Source: Gammaproteobacteria bacterium (GTDB taxonomy: Bacteria > Pseudomonadota > Gammaproteobacteria > GRL18). Taken from it: a stretch of 6,238 bases of DNA. Both the position numbers and the translations under genes were made by a program. This document shows, piece after piece, positions 1-5,917 of this stretch; the first letter of the stretch is position 1; each line of letters opens with the position of its first letter. The stretch covers positions 1-6,238 of the forward strand of contig DAOVUK010000210.1 of assembly GCA_030632625.1 (NCBI GenBank). Reading direction: 5' to 3'. A model generated the notes under the pieces. That model did not search any database. It was given only the letters and a program-made list of their open reading frames with translations, and was not told where the DNA came from.

Positions 1-111
1 AGAACACGCTATTTAAAATAATAGCCATCAAGAATGAGTTTTTTGCCTTTTTTAATGATAAGAGCACCAATAAGTGGATCATCGCCATTAAGACCGCTGT
101 TATTTAAAAAA

Positions 112-131
112 GGGGATATGGCCATTTCCCC
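112..131. repeat. Near-palindrome over the lolB start codon
   Basis: The 20 bases GGGGATATGGCCATTTCCCC form a palindrome broken only by the T117/T126 pair, centred between 121 and 122. The likely lolB ATG (118-120) lies inside it. As RNA, GGGGA (112-116) can pair with UCCCC (127-131) and leave the start codon in the loop, which would also bury the only G-rich ribosome-binding sequence nearby. The palindrome is visible directly; any regulatory role is inference. Confidence 0.5.
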
Positions 132-762
132 GTCAGTTATTTTAATGCTGACGGTGCTATTGTTTATTTCGGGTTGTACAACAACTGCATTGCGCTCATC
201 GGACCCAGTATCGGAACCGGATAGTGCATCAATCCAGCAGCAACTATTGGCTGATATTCCCGATAGCTGGACTATCATTGGGCGTATCAGTGTGATTAAC
301 GGCCAGGAAAACTGGTATGCAAAATTTATCTGGACTCAGAAAAAACAGGATTTTCAGCTCAGCTTTACCGGTCCTCTGGGCGAAACTGAACTGCAAATCA
401 GTCAAATTGATGACCATGTCCGTTTAAAAACACCCTCTGAAGAACGCAGCAGCCATAACCTTGAACAGCTCTTAGAACAGCAAACCGGCTGGGTATTACC
501 CATCACCTCATTACGTTTCTGGTCTCAGGGCCATCCAGATCCTGAGATGAATTCACGACTTAAATATAATAAACAGCAGCAGATTATCGATATATTCCAG
601 GCTGGCTGGCATATTCAATATCCTAAAAGAATGCAGGTTGAGCAATTATCAGGTGCCGAAATACTGCTGCCCAAAAAAATCATTGCCACCAGGCAGGACA
701 TCAAAATAAAACTGATTGTTACCCGCTGGCATCTCGGTGAGTCATCTTTTAAGCTAAATTAA
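118..762 (+). CDS. lolB: Outer-membrane lipoprotein LolB
   Basis: LolB is the lipoprotein receptor anchored in the inner leaflet of the outer membrane. It takes lipoproteins from the periplasmic carrier LolA and inserts them into the membrane. With the start at 118 the protein has 214 residues (E. coli about 207). It opens with a hydrophobic segment and the lipobox I-S-G-C, with the lipidated Cys at residue 20. Residue +2 is Thr rather than Asp, so no inner-membrane retention signal is seen. Family features follow: WTIIGRISV (about 51-59), GPLGETEL (85-92), GWVLPITSLRFW (124-135), GWHIQYP (163-169) and a C-terminal IKLIVTRW strand (197-204). The start is uncertain. In-frame ATGs at 34 and 55 add 28 or 21 residues, including the only basic residues of the n-region, but make an over-long signal peptide. 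The GGGG before ATG 118 lies only 2 bases away. The frame is closed by stops at 19-24. Product is near certain; start is not. Confidence 0.93.
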   Translation: MAISPSVILMLTVLLFISGCTTTALRSSDPVSEPDSASIQQQLLADIPDSWTIIGRISVINGQENWYAKFIWTQKKQDFQLSFTGPLGETELQISQIDDHVRLKTPSEERSSHNLEQLLEQQTGWVLPITSLRFWSQGHPDPEMNSRLKYNKQQQIIDIFQAGWHIQYPKRMQVEQLSGAEILLPKKIIATRQDIKIKLIVTRWHLGESSFKLN

Positions 763-794
763 CAGCCTCTCCCGGGTAGAGTAAAAAGACTGAA

Positions 795-1646
795 ATGGAT
801 AAATTCTTGCAAAACGATCAATTGAACAAGACATGGCTGGCACCAGCCAAAATTAATCATTTTTTACATATTATCGGCCAGCGTGAAGATGGCTATCATG
901 AATTACAAACAGTCTTTCAATTTTTGGATTATGCCGATGAACTCCGCTTTAAAGTGCTGGATCATAATGAAATATCACATAGCAATCCTTTACCCGGCGT
1001 GAACCCTGAAGATGATTTAACTGTCAGAGCAGCAAGATTGTTACAGCAGTATGCAAACTGTCCACTGGGAGTGCAAATAAGTATTACCAAGCGTCTGCCA
1101 ATAGGTGGGGGACTGGGAGGCGGAAGTAGTGATGCCGCCACAACATTAGTGGCATTGAATCAACTCTGGCAATTAAACCTGGATATGTCCGCTCTGGTGA
1201 AACTGGGTGTACAGCTTGGCGCTGATGTGCCCATCTTTATTCATGGCGTTGCTGCCTGGGCCGAAGGTGTGGGGGAAGAGCTTTCTGCCATACAGCTGGA
1301 TGAGTCCTGGTTTGTGGTGTTAATCCCCGCCGCTTCTGTCTCAACAGCGGAGATTTTTTCACATCCGGATCTAAAACGGGATTGTTCTCCGATAAGCATC
1401 AGTCATTTTCTTTCTGGTCAGGGTGACAATGTCTGTGAAACCATTGTTCGCAAGCTTTATCCGGAAGTTGATCAGGCTATCAGGTGGCTTGATCAATTTT
1501 CTCCGTCAAGAATGACTGGCACCGGGGCTTGTGTGTTTGCTGCGGTCAAATCAGAACAGCAAGCCAGGCACATTCTGTCAAAGAAACCCGAACAATTTGA
1601 AGGGTTTATTGCACAGGGAAGAAATATATCACCATTATATTCATAA
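795..1646 (+). CDS. ispE: 4-diphosphocytidyl-2-C-methyl-D-erythritol kinase
   Basis: IspE is the cytosolic GHMP-family kinase of the MEP (non-mevalonate) isoprenoid pathway. It uses ATP to phosphorylate the 2-hydroxyl of CDP-methylerythritol. The 283-residue length matches the E. coli enzyme. The N-terminal PAK motif carries the substrate-site Lys19, followed by NHFLHIIGQREDGYHELQT. The glycine-rich ATP-binding GHMP motif LPIGGGLGGGSSDAA spans 101-115. GADVP holds the catalytic Asp144, and the C-terminal SRMTGTGACVFA motif is at about 238-249. The start ATG precedes the conserved PAK block by 16 codons, a normal distance, and no closer in-frame ATG exists. No clear Shine-Dalgarno sequence is visible (the best GGTAGAG lies too far upstream). 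The gene follows lolB by 32 bases with no terminator, so co-transcription or coupled expression is likely. Confidence 0.98.
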   Translation: MDKFLQNDQLNKTWLAPAKINHFLHIIGQREDGYHELQTVFQFLDYADELRFKVLDHNEISHSNPLPGVNPEDDLTVRAARLLQQYANCPLGVQISITKRLPIGGGLGGGSSDAATTLVALNQLWQLNLDMSALVKLGVQLGADVPIFIHGVAAWAEGVGEELSAIQLDESWFVVLIPAASVSTAEIFSHPDLKRDCSPISISHFLSGQGDNVCETIVRKLYPEVDQAIRWLDQFSPSRMTGTGACVFAAVKSEQQARHILSKKPEQFEGFIAQGRNISPLYS

Positions 1647-1650
1647 CTTC

Positions 1651-1684
1651 AAGCTGCTGAATAAACAGCTTATCAGGCTCTTTT
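1651..1684 (+). terminator. Possible weak terminator after ispE
   Basis: Two alternative hairpins lie just after the ispE stop. One is AAGCTG (1651-1656) with CAGCTT (1666-1671). The other is AGC-TG-CTGA (1652-1660, two-base bulge) with TCAGGCT (1673-1679), directly followed by CTTTT. The second has the right layout for an intrinsic terminator but a weak stem and a short U tract. A further 5-bp hairpin, ATGAC/GTCAT (1687-1702), followed by CTTTTCT, may add to it. Together they would separate lolB-ispE from the tRNA-Gln promoter. Confidence 0.35.
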
Positions 1685-1739
1685 AAATGACTTTAATGTC
1701 ATCTTTTCTAAGAAAAACAAAAATAAATTAAATTTGGGT

Positions 1740-1768
1740 GTGACAATTGAAAATTTTCATCGTATAAT
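1740..1768 (+). promoter_or_regulatory. Sigma70 promoter upstream of tRNA-Gln
   Basis: GTGACA (1740-1745) and a perfect TATAAT (1763-1768) are separated by 17 bases, and the DNA before them (about 1711-1735) is A-rich like an UP element. Transcription should start near 1775, within or just after CCACCCC, giving a leader of about 137 bases before tRNA-Gln. The C-rich start region resembles stable-RNA promoters. This is the best promoter in the ispE to tRNA-Gln gap. Confidence 0.7.
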
Positions 1769-1856
1769 CCACCCCACATTTTTGCTAAGGCGTTATTTTT
1801 AATCCTGATGATTATTAATAAGCCCGGTTTTTATTTAATTCTTTGCTATTAAATTT

Positions 1857-1886
1857 TTAATTTAAGAGCATAGTTAATTAAGAGCA
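1857..1886 (+). repeat. Short tandem direct repeat in the tRNA-Gln leader
   Basis: The 9-base word TTAAGAGCA occurs at 1862-1870 and again at 1878-1886, a 16-base period. The similarity extends leftwards through A+T-rich TTAATT, so TTAATTTAAGAGCA (1857-1870) resembles GTTAATTAAGAGCA (1873-1886). The rest of the leader, 1775-1911, is A+T-rich with no convincing reading frame or strong hairpin. Confidence 0.5.
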
Positions 1887-1911
1887 AACAAAAATGTTCG
1901 GTTATTATTGT

Positions 1912-1986
1912 TGGGCCGTCGCCAAGCGGTAAGGCACCAGGTTTTGATCCTGGCATGCGCAGGTTCGAATCCTGCCGGCCCAGCCA
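1912..1986 (+). tRNA. tRNA-Gln (anticodon TTG)
   Basis: This 75-base tRNA reads CAA and, by wobble, CAG glutamine codons. The acceptor stem TGGGCCG (1912-1918) pairs with CGGCCCA (1976-1982). It is followed by discriminator G1983 and an encoded CCA (1984-1986). The U1-A72 pair and G73 are typical identity elements for glutaminyl-tRNA synthetase. The anticodon stem CCAGG (1937-1941) pairs with CCTGG (1949-1953) around a loop with TTG at 1944-1946. The T loop is TTCGAAT. A tRNA-Gln between ispE and prs is the arrangement known from Pseudomonas. No terminator follows, so its transcript may run on into prs. Confidence 0.98.
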
Positions 1987-1991
1987 CTTCT

Positions 1992-2020
1992 TTGACCGCA
2001 TCTACTCTTGATCTTATAAA
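1992..2020 (+). promoter_or_regulatory. Sigma70 promoter for prs
   Basis: TTGACC (1992-1997) and TATAAA (2015-2020) are separated by exactly 17 bases, each one mismatch from consensus. The promoter begins 5 bases after the tRNA-Gln CCA. Transcription should start near 2027, giving a prs leader of about 95 bases. The -10 element lies inside an inverted repeat, TTATAAA (2014-2020) with TTTATAA (2026-2032), which could be an operator or simply A+T-rich promoter DNA. Confidence 0.7.
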
Positions 2021-2044
2021 TCGATTTTATAAACATATTGCGAC

Positions 2045-2062
2045 AATCATCAATAGATGATT
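2045..2062 (+). promoter_or_regulatory. Hairpin in the prs leader
   Basis: AATCATC (2045-2051) pairs perfectly with GATGATT (2056-2062) around an AATA loop, followed by TTC. It sits mid-leader between the prs promoter and the GTG start. The stem is A+T-rich and the U tract short, so it is more likely an mRNA structure than an efficient attenuator. A role is inference only. Confidence 0.35.
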
Positions 2063-2121
2063 TTCTAGTAAAGATTGCTACAATTAATGTATTTCATTTA
2101 TTGGTATATGAGGAACATACA

Positions 2122-3075
2122 GTGTCTGATTCCGACATGATGATCTTTTCGGGGAATGCTAACCCGAAACTCGCACAAGATATTGCCAGACACCTGAACA
2201 TGCCTTTAGGCAGAGTTTCTGTTGATACTTTCAGTGACTTAGAAATTATGGTTGAGTTGCTGGAAAATGTACGTGGAAAAGACGTATTCATTGTCCAGCC
2301 GACCAGTCAGCCGGCAAATAATCATCTTATGGAATTGATGGTTATGGCAGATGCTATTCGTCGCGCATCAGCCCGGAGAATTACTGCTGTCGTGCCTTAC
2401 TTTGGCTATGCCAGGCAGGACCGGCGCCCACGCTCAGCTCGCGTTGCCATCACGGCAAAAGTAGTTGCAAATATGATTTCCGGCGTTGGCATCGACAGGA
2501 TGTTAACTCTGGATTTACATGCTGACCAGATTCAGGGTTTTTTCGATATCCCTGTGGACAATGTTTATGCCTCACCGATTCTGCTGGGTGATATCTGGCG
2601 TCAGAAGTATCCTGACCAGATGGTGGTTTCACCGGATGTCGGTGGTGTAGTACGTGCAAGAGCCCTGGCTAAACGTCTTGATGGTGCTGATTTAGCGATT
2701 ATTGATAAACGTCGGCCCAAGGCGAATGTTGCCAAAGTAATGAACATTATCGGTGATGTAGAAGGCCGTTCCTGCGTCTTAATTGATGATTTAGTCGATA
2801 CAGCAGGTACTTTGTGTAAAGCCGCTGAAGCGTTGAAAGGGCATGGCGCTTCCAAAGTAATCGCCTATATCACCCATCCGGTACTGTCAGGCCCGGCGAT
2901 TGATAATATCAATGCATCGGTGCTGGACCATCTGGTGGTGACCGATACGATACCCTTAAGTGCAGAGGCAAAACAGTGCAGTAAAATTCGTCAACTGAGC
3001 TGTGCTATGATTTTAGGCGAAACAATGATGCGCATTAACCGTGAAGAATCGGTGAGCTCATTGTATATGGATTAA
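2122..3075 (+). CDS. prs: Ribose-phosphate pyrophosphokinase (PRPP synthetase)
   Basis: Prs transfers pyrophosphate from ATP to ribose 5-phosphate, making PRPP for purine, pyrimidine, histidine, tryptophan and NAD synthesis; it acts in the cytosol as a hexamer. I choose GTG at 2122, which gives 317 residues (E. coli 315). It has a good Shine-Dalgarno GAGGAA (2110-2115) six bases upstream, and its N-terminus [18 protein letters not shown] aligns with the family. An in-frame TTG at 2038 would add 28 unrelated residues. Numbered from [18 protein letters not shown] covers the flexible catalytic loop (about 93-107). [13 protein letters not shown] (130-142) carries the conserved His133. KRRPKAN is at 196-202. 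The PRPP-binding signature [14 protein letters not shown] is at 218-231 with Asp222, Asp223 and Asp226. One oddity is FSDLE in place of the usual FSDGE (about 37-41). No PurR-like operator was recognised. Confidence 0.98.
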   Translation: MSDSDMMIFSGNANPKLAQDIARHLNMPLGRVSVDTFSDLEIMVELLENVRGKDVFIVQPTSQPANNHLMELMVMADAIRRASARRITAVVPYFGYARQDRRPRSARVAITAKVVANMISGVGIDRMLTLDLHADQIQGFFDIPVDNVYASPILLGDIWRQKYPDQMVVSPDVGGVVRARALAKRLDGADLAIIDKRRPKANVAKVMNIIGDVEGRSCVLIDDLVDTAGTLCKAAEALKGHGASKVIAYITHPVLSGPAIDNINASVLDHLVVTDTIPLSAEAKQCSKIRQLSCAMILGETMMRINREESVSSLYMD

Positions 3076-3159
3076 TCTGACTAGACTTGTTTTTATAACT
3101 TGATTTATAAATAGTTTTCTTTACTTAAGAGATCTTGTAAAGGCTGGTTGGATAATTTT

Positions 3160-3255
3160 GAGGCATAGCCTCTTGAATACTAACAGGTATTCTATTCACT
3201 CTGTCATTGGTCGCGATGGCAGGAAATTATTGTCTGTTTATTAAAAAAACAGACA
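3160..3255 (+). promoter_or_regulatory. Three-hairpin leader of rplY
   Basis: The 207-base gap between prs and rplY has no supportable gene or clear promoter, but it holds three hairpins in a row. The first is GAGGC/GCCTC (3160-3164 with 3168-3172, loop ATA). The second is GAATAC/GTATTC (3175-3180 with 3187-3192, extendable by a T-G pair). The third is a perfect 9-bp stem, TGTCTGTTT/AAACAGACA (3231-3239 with 3247-3255, 7-base loop). The third ends 15 bases before the rplY Shine-Dalgarno sequence. None has a U tract immediately after it, so they look like mRNA leader structure rather than terminators. Autogenous control of rplY by L25 is, as I recall, reported in E. coli, so this is a candidate control region. 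Confidence 0.5.
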
Positions 3256-3282
3256 CACATACTTTATTTTGGAGAGACAACA

Positions 3283-3936
3283 ATGAGTGCAACTTTTACT
3301 CTTGCTGCAGAACTGCGAACTGACACAGGGAAAGGTGCGAGCCGCCGCCTGCGTTATGCGAACAGAGTACCTGCAATTATATATGGTTTGGACAAAGAGC
3401 CGGCCATGTTAACGTTTAGACATGATGATATTATGCATGCTTGTGCAGATGAGGCATTCTTTTCACATATTCTTAACATTGAATATGATGGAAAATCCGA
3501 GCAGGTCATTATTAAAGACATGCAGCGTCATCCTGCAAAAATTCAGATCATGCATGCTGATTTTCAGCGTATTGATGCGGCGCATGCATTACACGTTAAT
3601 GTACCATTACACTTCCTAAACGAAGAAAATTCTGTTGGCGTTAAAGGTGGTGGTCTTGTATCTCACCTGATGACAGAACTTGAAATCAGCTGTTTACCTG
3701 CCGATTTACCTGAATTTATTGAAATCGATATGGCTCATCTGGATGTCGGTGACTCCGTACACCTGACTGATATTTCATTGCCTGAAGGCGTTTCCAGTGT
3801 GATATTAATGCAGGGTGAAGGACATGACCAGGCAGTTGCTTCAGTCCACATGCCTCGTGGTGAGAAACTTGATGAAGAAGCTGAAGCAGCAGGTGAAGCT
3901 GCTGCTGAAGATTCAGAAGGTACAGAAGAAGAATAA
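3283..3936 (+). CDS. rplY: 50S ribosomal protein L25, long CTC/TL5 form
   Basis: L25 binds 5S rRNA in the large ribosomal subunit. This 217-residue protein is the long, two-domain form; E. coli L25 is only 94 residues and lacks the C-terminal domain. The N-terminal 5S-binding domain (about 5-98) contains GKGASRRLRYANRVPAIIYG (17-36, approximate) and QVIIKDMQRHPAKIQIMHADF (74-94, in two adjoining strands). A TL5-type beta domain (about 100-190) includes SVGVKGGGLV and the conserved LPADLPEFIEID and DVGDSVHLTDISLPEGV stretches. The end (about 196-217) is a very acidic Ala/Glu tail, likely disordered and common in this family. ATG 3283 has a strong Shine-Dalgarno GGAGA (3271-3275) seven bases upstream. 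It lies between prs and pth, a neighbourhood shared with other gammaproteobacteria, and is probably expressed from the prs promoter. Confidence 0.97.
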   Translation: MSATFTLAAELRTDTGKGASRRLRYANRVPAIIYGLDKEPAMLTFRHDDIMHACADEAFFSHILNIEYDGKSEQVIIKDMQRHPAKIQIMHADFQRIDAAHALHVNVPLHFLNEENSVGVKGGGLVSHLMTELEISCLPADLPEFIEIDMAHLDVGDSVHLTDISLPEGVSSVILMQGEGHDQAVASVHMPRGEKLDEEAEAAGEAAAEDSEGTEEE

Positions 3937-3959
3937 CTTTTTCTGACAGAAGCCCGCAG

Positions 3960-4544
3960 ATGAGTAGTGATACAAATAATATTCAATTAATTGCAGGATT
4001 AGGCAATCCTGGTAATGAATATGAAAAAACTCGTCATAATGCGGGCTTCTGGTTTATTGATCAGCTGATTTCCCATTACAACCTGACACTTAAAACCGAA
4101 TCCAAATTTTTGGGTGAGGTGGCTAAATTCAACTCTCCTTCCGGAAATGTCTGGTTATTAAAACCAGGTACATTTATGAATCGCAGCGGACAAGCAATTG
4201 CCCGACTGGCTCAATTCTATAAAATCAAACCCGAACAAATTTTAGTCGTTCATGATGAACTTGATTTACCGCCTGGCAGCGTAAAATTAAAACAGGGTGG
4301 CGGTCACGGCGGGCATAATGGTTTGCGGGACAGCATTGCTCAACTCGGTAAAAACTTTTACCGTCTTCGTTTAGGTATTGGTCATCCTGGAAACAAAGAA
4401 CAAGTCGTGGGCTTTGTTCTTGGGAAAACACCACAAAGTGAAAAAATATTAATTGAATCAGCTATTGATAAAGCAATCAATTCAATCGAACTGATCCTGC
4501 AGAATGATATGCAAAAAGCAATGAATCAGTTACATGCCAAATAA
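3960..4544 (+). CDS. pth: Peptidyl-tRNA hydrolase
   Basis: Pth cleaves the ester bond of peptidyl-tRNAs released early from ribosomes, freeing tRNA for reuse; it is cytosolic and usually essential. The 194 residues match the E. coli enzyme in length. All key residues are present and shifted by +6: Asn16 (in GLGNPG), His26 (in TRHNAG), Asn74 (in PGTFMNRSG), Asp99 (in VVHDELDLPPG) and Asn120 (in GGGHGGHNGL). These correspond to E. coli Asn10, His20, Asn68, Asp93 and Asn114. The C-terminal region has the GIGHPG and VVGFVLGK motifs. The start lies 23 bases after the rplY stop, with only a weak ribosome binding site (AGAAG at 3948-3952). Expression therefore probably depends on the rplY transcript. 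No terminator follows. Confidence 0.98.
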   Translation: MSSDTNNIQLIAGLGNPGNEYEKTRHNAGFWFIDQLISHYNLTLKTESKFLGEVAKFNSPSGNVWLLKPGTFMNRSGQAIARLAQFYKIKPEQILVVHDELDLPPGSVKLKQGGGHGGHNGLRDSIAQLGKNFYRLRLGIGHPGNKEQVVGFVLGKTPQSEKILIESAIDKAINSIELILQNDMQKAMNQLHAK

Positions 4545-4560
4545 TTTATTTTTTAACTTT

Positions 4561-4580
4561 TTATAAAAACTTATAAAAAC
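4561..4580 (+). repeat. Tandem duplication TTATAAAAAC x2 before ychF
   Basis: The 10-base unit TTATAAAAAC occurs twice head to tail at 4561-4570 and 4571-4580, in the 63-base gap between pth and ychF. Each copy contains TATAAA, which could act as a -10 element, but no matching -35 sequence lies at a good distance. It may be a weak promoter, a translation-enhancing A+T-rich leader, or replication slippage. Confidence 0.6.
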
Positions 4581-4607
4581 ACAATAGAACAGAACAGAGA
4601 AAATATC

Positions 4608-5699
4608 ATGGGATTTAAATGTGGAATTGTCGGCTTACCTAATGTTGGTAAATCAACCCTGTTTAATGCTTTAACAAAAGCCGGCATTCAGGCTGAAAAC
4701 TATCCGTTTTGTACCATTGAGCCGAATGTTGGTATCGTCCCGATGCCGGATCCGCGTCTGGATGTACTGGCAGACATAGTTCAACCTGAAAGAATTATGC
4801 CGACATCGATGGAATTTGTTGATATTGCCGGTTTAGTTGCAGGTGCATCAAAAGGCGAAGGACTGGGAAACAAATTTCTTGCCAATATCCGTGAAACAGA
4901 AGCAATAGCACATGTGGTCAGATGTTTTGAAAATGATGATATTGTGCATGTCTCGGGAAAAATTGATCCGATAGATGATATCGAAATTATTAACACAGAA
5001 CTAACCCTGGCTGATTTAGAAAGTGTTGAAAAAGCACTTCATAAAGCGGTAAAGAATTCCAAAAGTGGTAATAAAGAAGCTCTGGCCCGGAAAAGTTTGC
5101 TGGAAAAAATCATAGAGCACCTGGAAAAGGGTGAAACAGCCAGAACAATAGGCCTGAATGATGATGAAAAAAAGGAAATTCGGGATCTACAGCTATTAAC
5201 ACTTAAGCCAACAGTTTATATTGCCAATGTTGATGAAGAGGGATTTGAAGATAATCCATACCTGGATAAAGTAACAGAATATGCAGAGAAAGAAGGTTCA
5301 GGCGCCGTCAGTGTGTGTGCTGCGATTGAGTCAGAAATGGTTGAACTGGATGCCGGGGAATTAAAAGAGTTTCTGGAAGATTTAGGCCTGGAAGAACCGG
5401 GCCTGAATCGAGTGATTCGGGCAGGCTACGAATTGCTCAATTTACAGACTTATTTTACAGCAGGGGTGAAAGAAGTAAGAGCATGGACAATTCCTGTGGG
5501 AGCCACGGCACCCAAAGCCGCAGCAGTCATTCATACCGACTTCGAACGAGGATTTATTCGTGCTGAAGTGATCGCTTATGATGATTTTGCCGAGTTTAAA
5601 GGTGAGGCCGGTGCCAAAGAAAAAGGCAAACTGCGTGTAGAAGGTAAAGACTATATTGTACAGGATGGTGATGTCCTACATTTTAGATTTAATGTCTAA
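4608..5699 (+). CDS. ychF: Ribosome-binding ATPase YchF (Obg-family, OLA1-like)
   Basis: YchF is a universally conserved P-loop protein of the Obg group that binds ribosomes and hydrolyses ATP rather than GTP. It has been linked to stress responses and translation initiation, but its exact cellular role is less settled. The 363 residues equal the usual length. The P loop GLPNVGKS is at 9-16 and the Walker-B/G3 motif DIAG at 72-75, with [17 protein letters not shown] after it. The G4 position reads NVDE (207-210) instead of NKxD, the change tied to ATP preference. An alpha-helical coiled-coil insertion covers about 126-198. The C-terminal TGS domain (about 278-363) ends with the typical [21 protein letters not shown] 4608 has only a weak AGAGA (4596-4600) upstream. 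The pth-ychF adjacency is widespread in bacteria. No terminator is visible after the stop. Confidence 0.98.
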   Translation: MGFKCGIVGLPNVGKSTLFNALTKAGIQAENYPFCTIEPNVGIVPMPDPRLDVLADIVQPERIMPTSMEFVDIAGLVAGASKGEGLGNKFLANIRETEAIAHVVRCFENDDIVHVSGKIDPIDDIEIINTELTLADLESVEKALHKAVKNSKSGNKEALARKSLLEKIIEHLEKGETARTIGLNDDEKKEIRDLQLLTLKPTVYIANVDEEGFEDNPYLDKVTEYAEKEGSGAVSVCAAIESEMVELDAGELKEFLEDLGLEEPGLNRVIRAGYELLNLQTYFTAGVKEVRAWTIPVGATAPKAAAVIHTDFERGFIRAEVIAYDDFAEFKGEAGAKEKGKLRVEGKDYIVQDGDVLHFRFNV

Positions 5700-5729
5700 G
5701 CTTTTATGGCGAAAGTTTAGCAAAGATCA

Positions 5730-5757
5730 TTGACATATGAAGCAAATAAAGTAGAAT
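5730..5757 (+). promoter_or_regulatory. Promoter of tRNA-Met
   Basis: A perfect TTGACA (5730-5735) and TAGAAT (5752-5757, one mismatch) are 16 bases apart. Directly after the -10 comes ATGCGCC, a G+C-rich discriminator of the type found at stringently controlled stable-RNA promoters. Transcription should begin near 5764, giving a leader of about 70 bases. The tRNA thus has its own promoter even if ychF transcription also reads through. Confidence 0.8.
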
Positions 5758-5768
5758 ATGCGCCTCAC

Positions 5769-5799
5769 TTGAGTAGATGAGCGCGCCTCACTTACTCAA
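5769..5799 (+). promoter_or_regulatory. Leader hairpin before tRNA-Met
   Basis: The 13 bases 5769-5781 (TTGAGTAGATGAG) pair with 5787-5799 (CTCACTTACTCAA), with one mismatch and one G-U pair, around a 5-base CGCGC loop. The right arm lies in the second copy of an 11-base direct repeat, GCGCCTCACTT (5760-5770 and 5783-5793). The first copy overlaps the promoter discriminator. The hairpin lies 36 bases before the mature tRNA and may guide 5' processing; that role is inference. Confidence 0.5.
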
Positions 5800-5835
5800 C
5801 ACAAGTGTGCATCTCTTCATGAAGAAGAGAATGAT

Positions 5836-5912
5836 GGCTATGTAGCTCAGCTGGTTAGAGCACAGCATTCATAATGCTGGGGTCGGTGGTTCAAGTCCAC
5901 TCATAGCTACCA
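5836..5912 (+). tRNA. tRNA-Met, elongator (anticodon CAT)
   Basis: This 77-base tRNA has acceptor stem GGCTATG (5836-5842) with CATAGCT (5902-5908), A73 at 5909 and an encoded CCA (5910-5912). The anticodon stem CAGCA (5863-5867) pairs with TGCTG (5875-5879), with CAT at 5870-5872. The T arm is GGTGG-TTCAAGT-CCACT. Elongator is preferred over initiator because positions 1 and 72 form a G-U pair, not the initiator mismatch, and the anticodon stem lacks the three G-C pairs. A CAT anticodon can also belong to tRNA-Ile2 (lysidine-modified), but the D arm and anticodon region resemble elongator Met. The gene position behind ychF also matches the tRNA-Met I recall from Pseudomonas. Confidence 0.95.
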
Positions 5913-5917
5913 GATAG

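Noticed and set aside
1..21. C-terminal end of an upstream gene (frame 1 ends in TAA at 19-21)
   Set aside because: Only six codons are visible and all three frames are open for some distance, so no gene can be supported. In Pseudomonas I recall a TPR protein gene before lolB, but nothing here confirms it.
9..278. Antisense reading frame opposite the start of lolB
   Set aside because: No ribosome binding site, no recognisable domain, and it lies over a well-supported lipoprotein gene. The other antisense frames opposite prs, rplY, pth and ychF are rejected for the same reasons, as is the same-strand frame inside rplY at 3422-3619.
2038..2121. A 28-codon N-terminal extension of prs from TTG 2038
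   Set aside because: The extension does not match the family, lacks a ribosome binding site, and overlaps the predicted transcript leader. GTG 2122 has a good Shine-Dalgarno sequence and gives the normal length.
3087..3233. A separate rplY promoter in the prs-rplY gap
   Set aside because: Several -10-like words (TATAAA, GATAAT, TATTCT) were tested, but none has a -35-like sequence 16-18 bases upstream.
4549..4577. Sigma70 promoter directly before ychF
   Set aside because: TATAAA elements are present, but the only -35-like sequences (TTTAAC, TTTTTT) are at poor spacing or lack the key bases. A weak promoter cannot be excluded.
5836..5912. tRNA-Ile2 or initiator tRNA-fMet instead of elongator tRNA-Met
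   Set aside because: The initiator lacks a pair at 1-72 and has three G-C pairs in the anticodon stem, which are not seen here. The body resembles elongator Met more than Ile2, though the lysidine-modified alternative is not strictly excluded.
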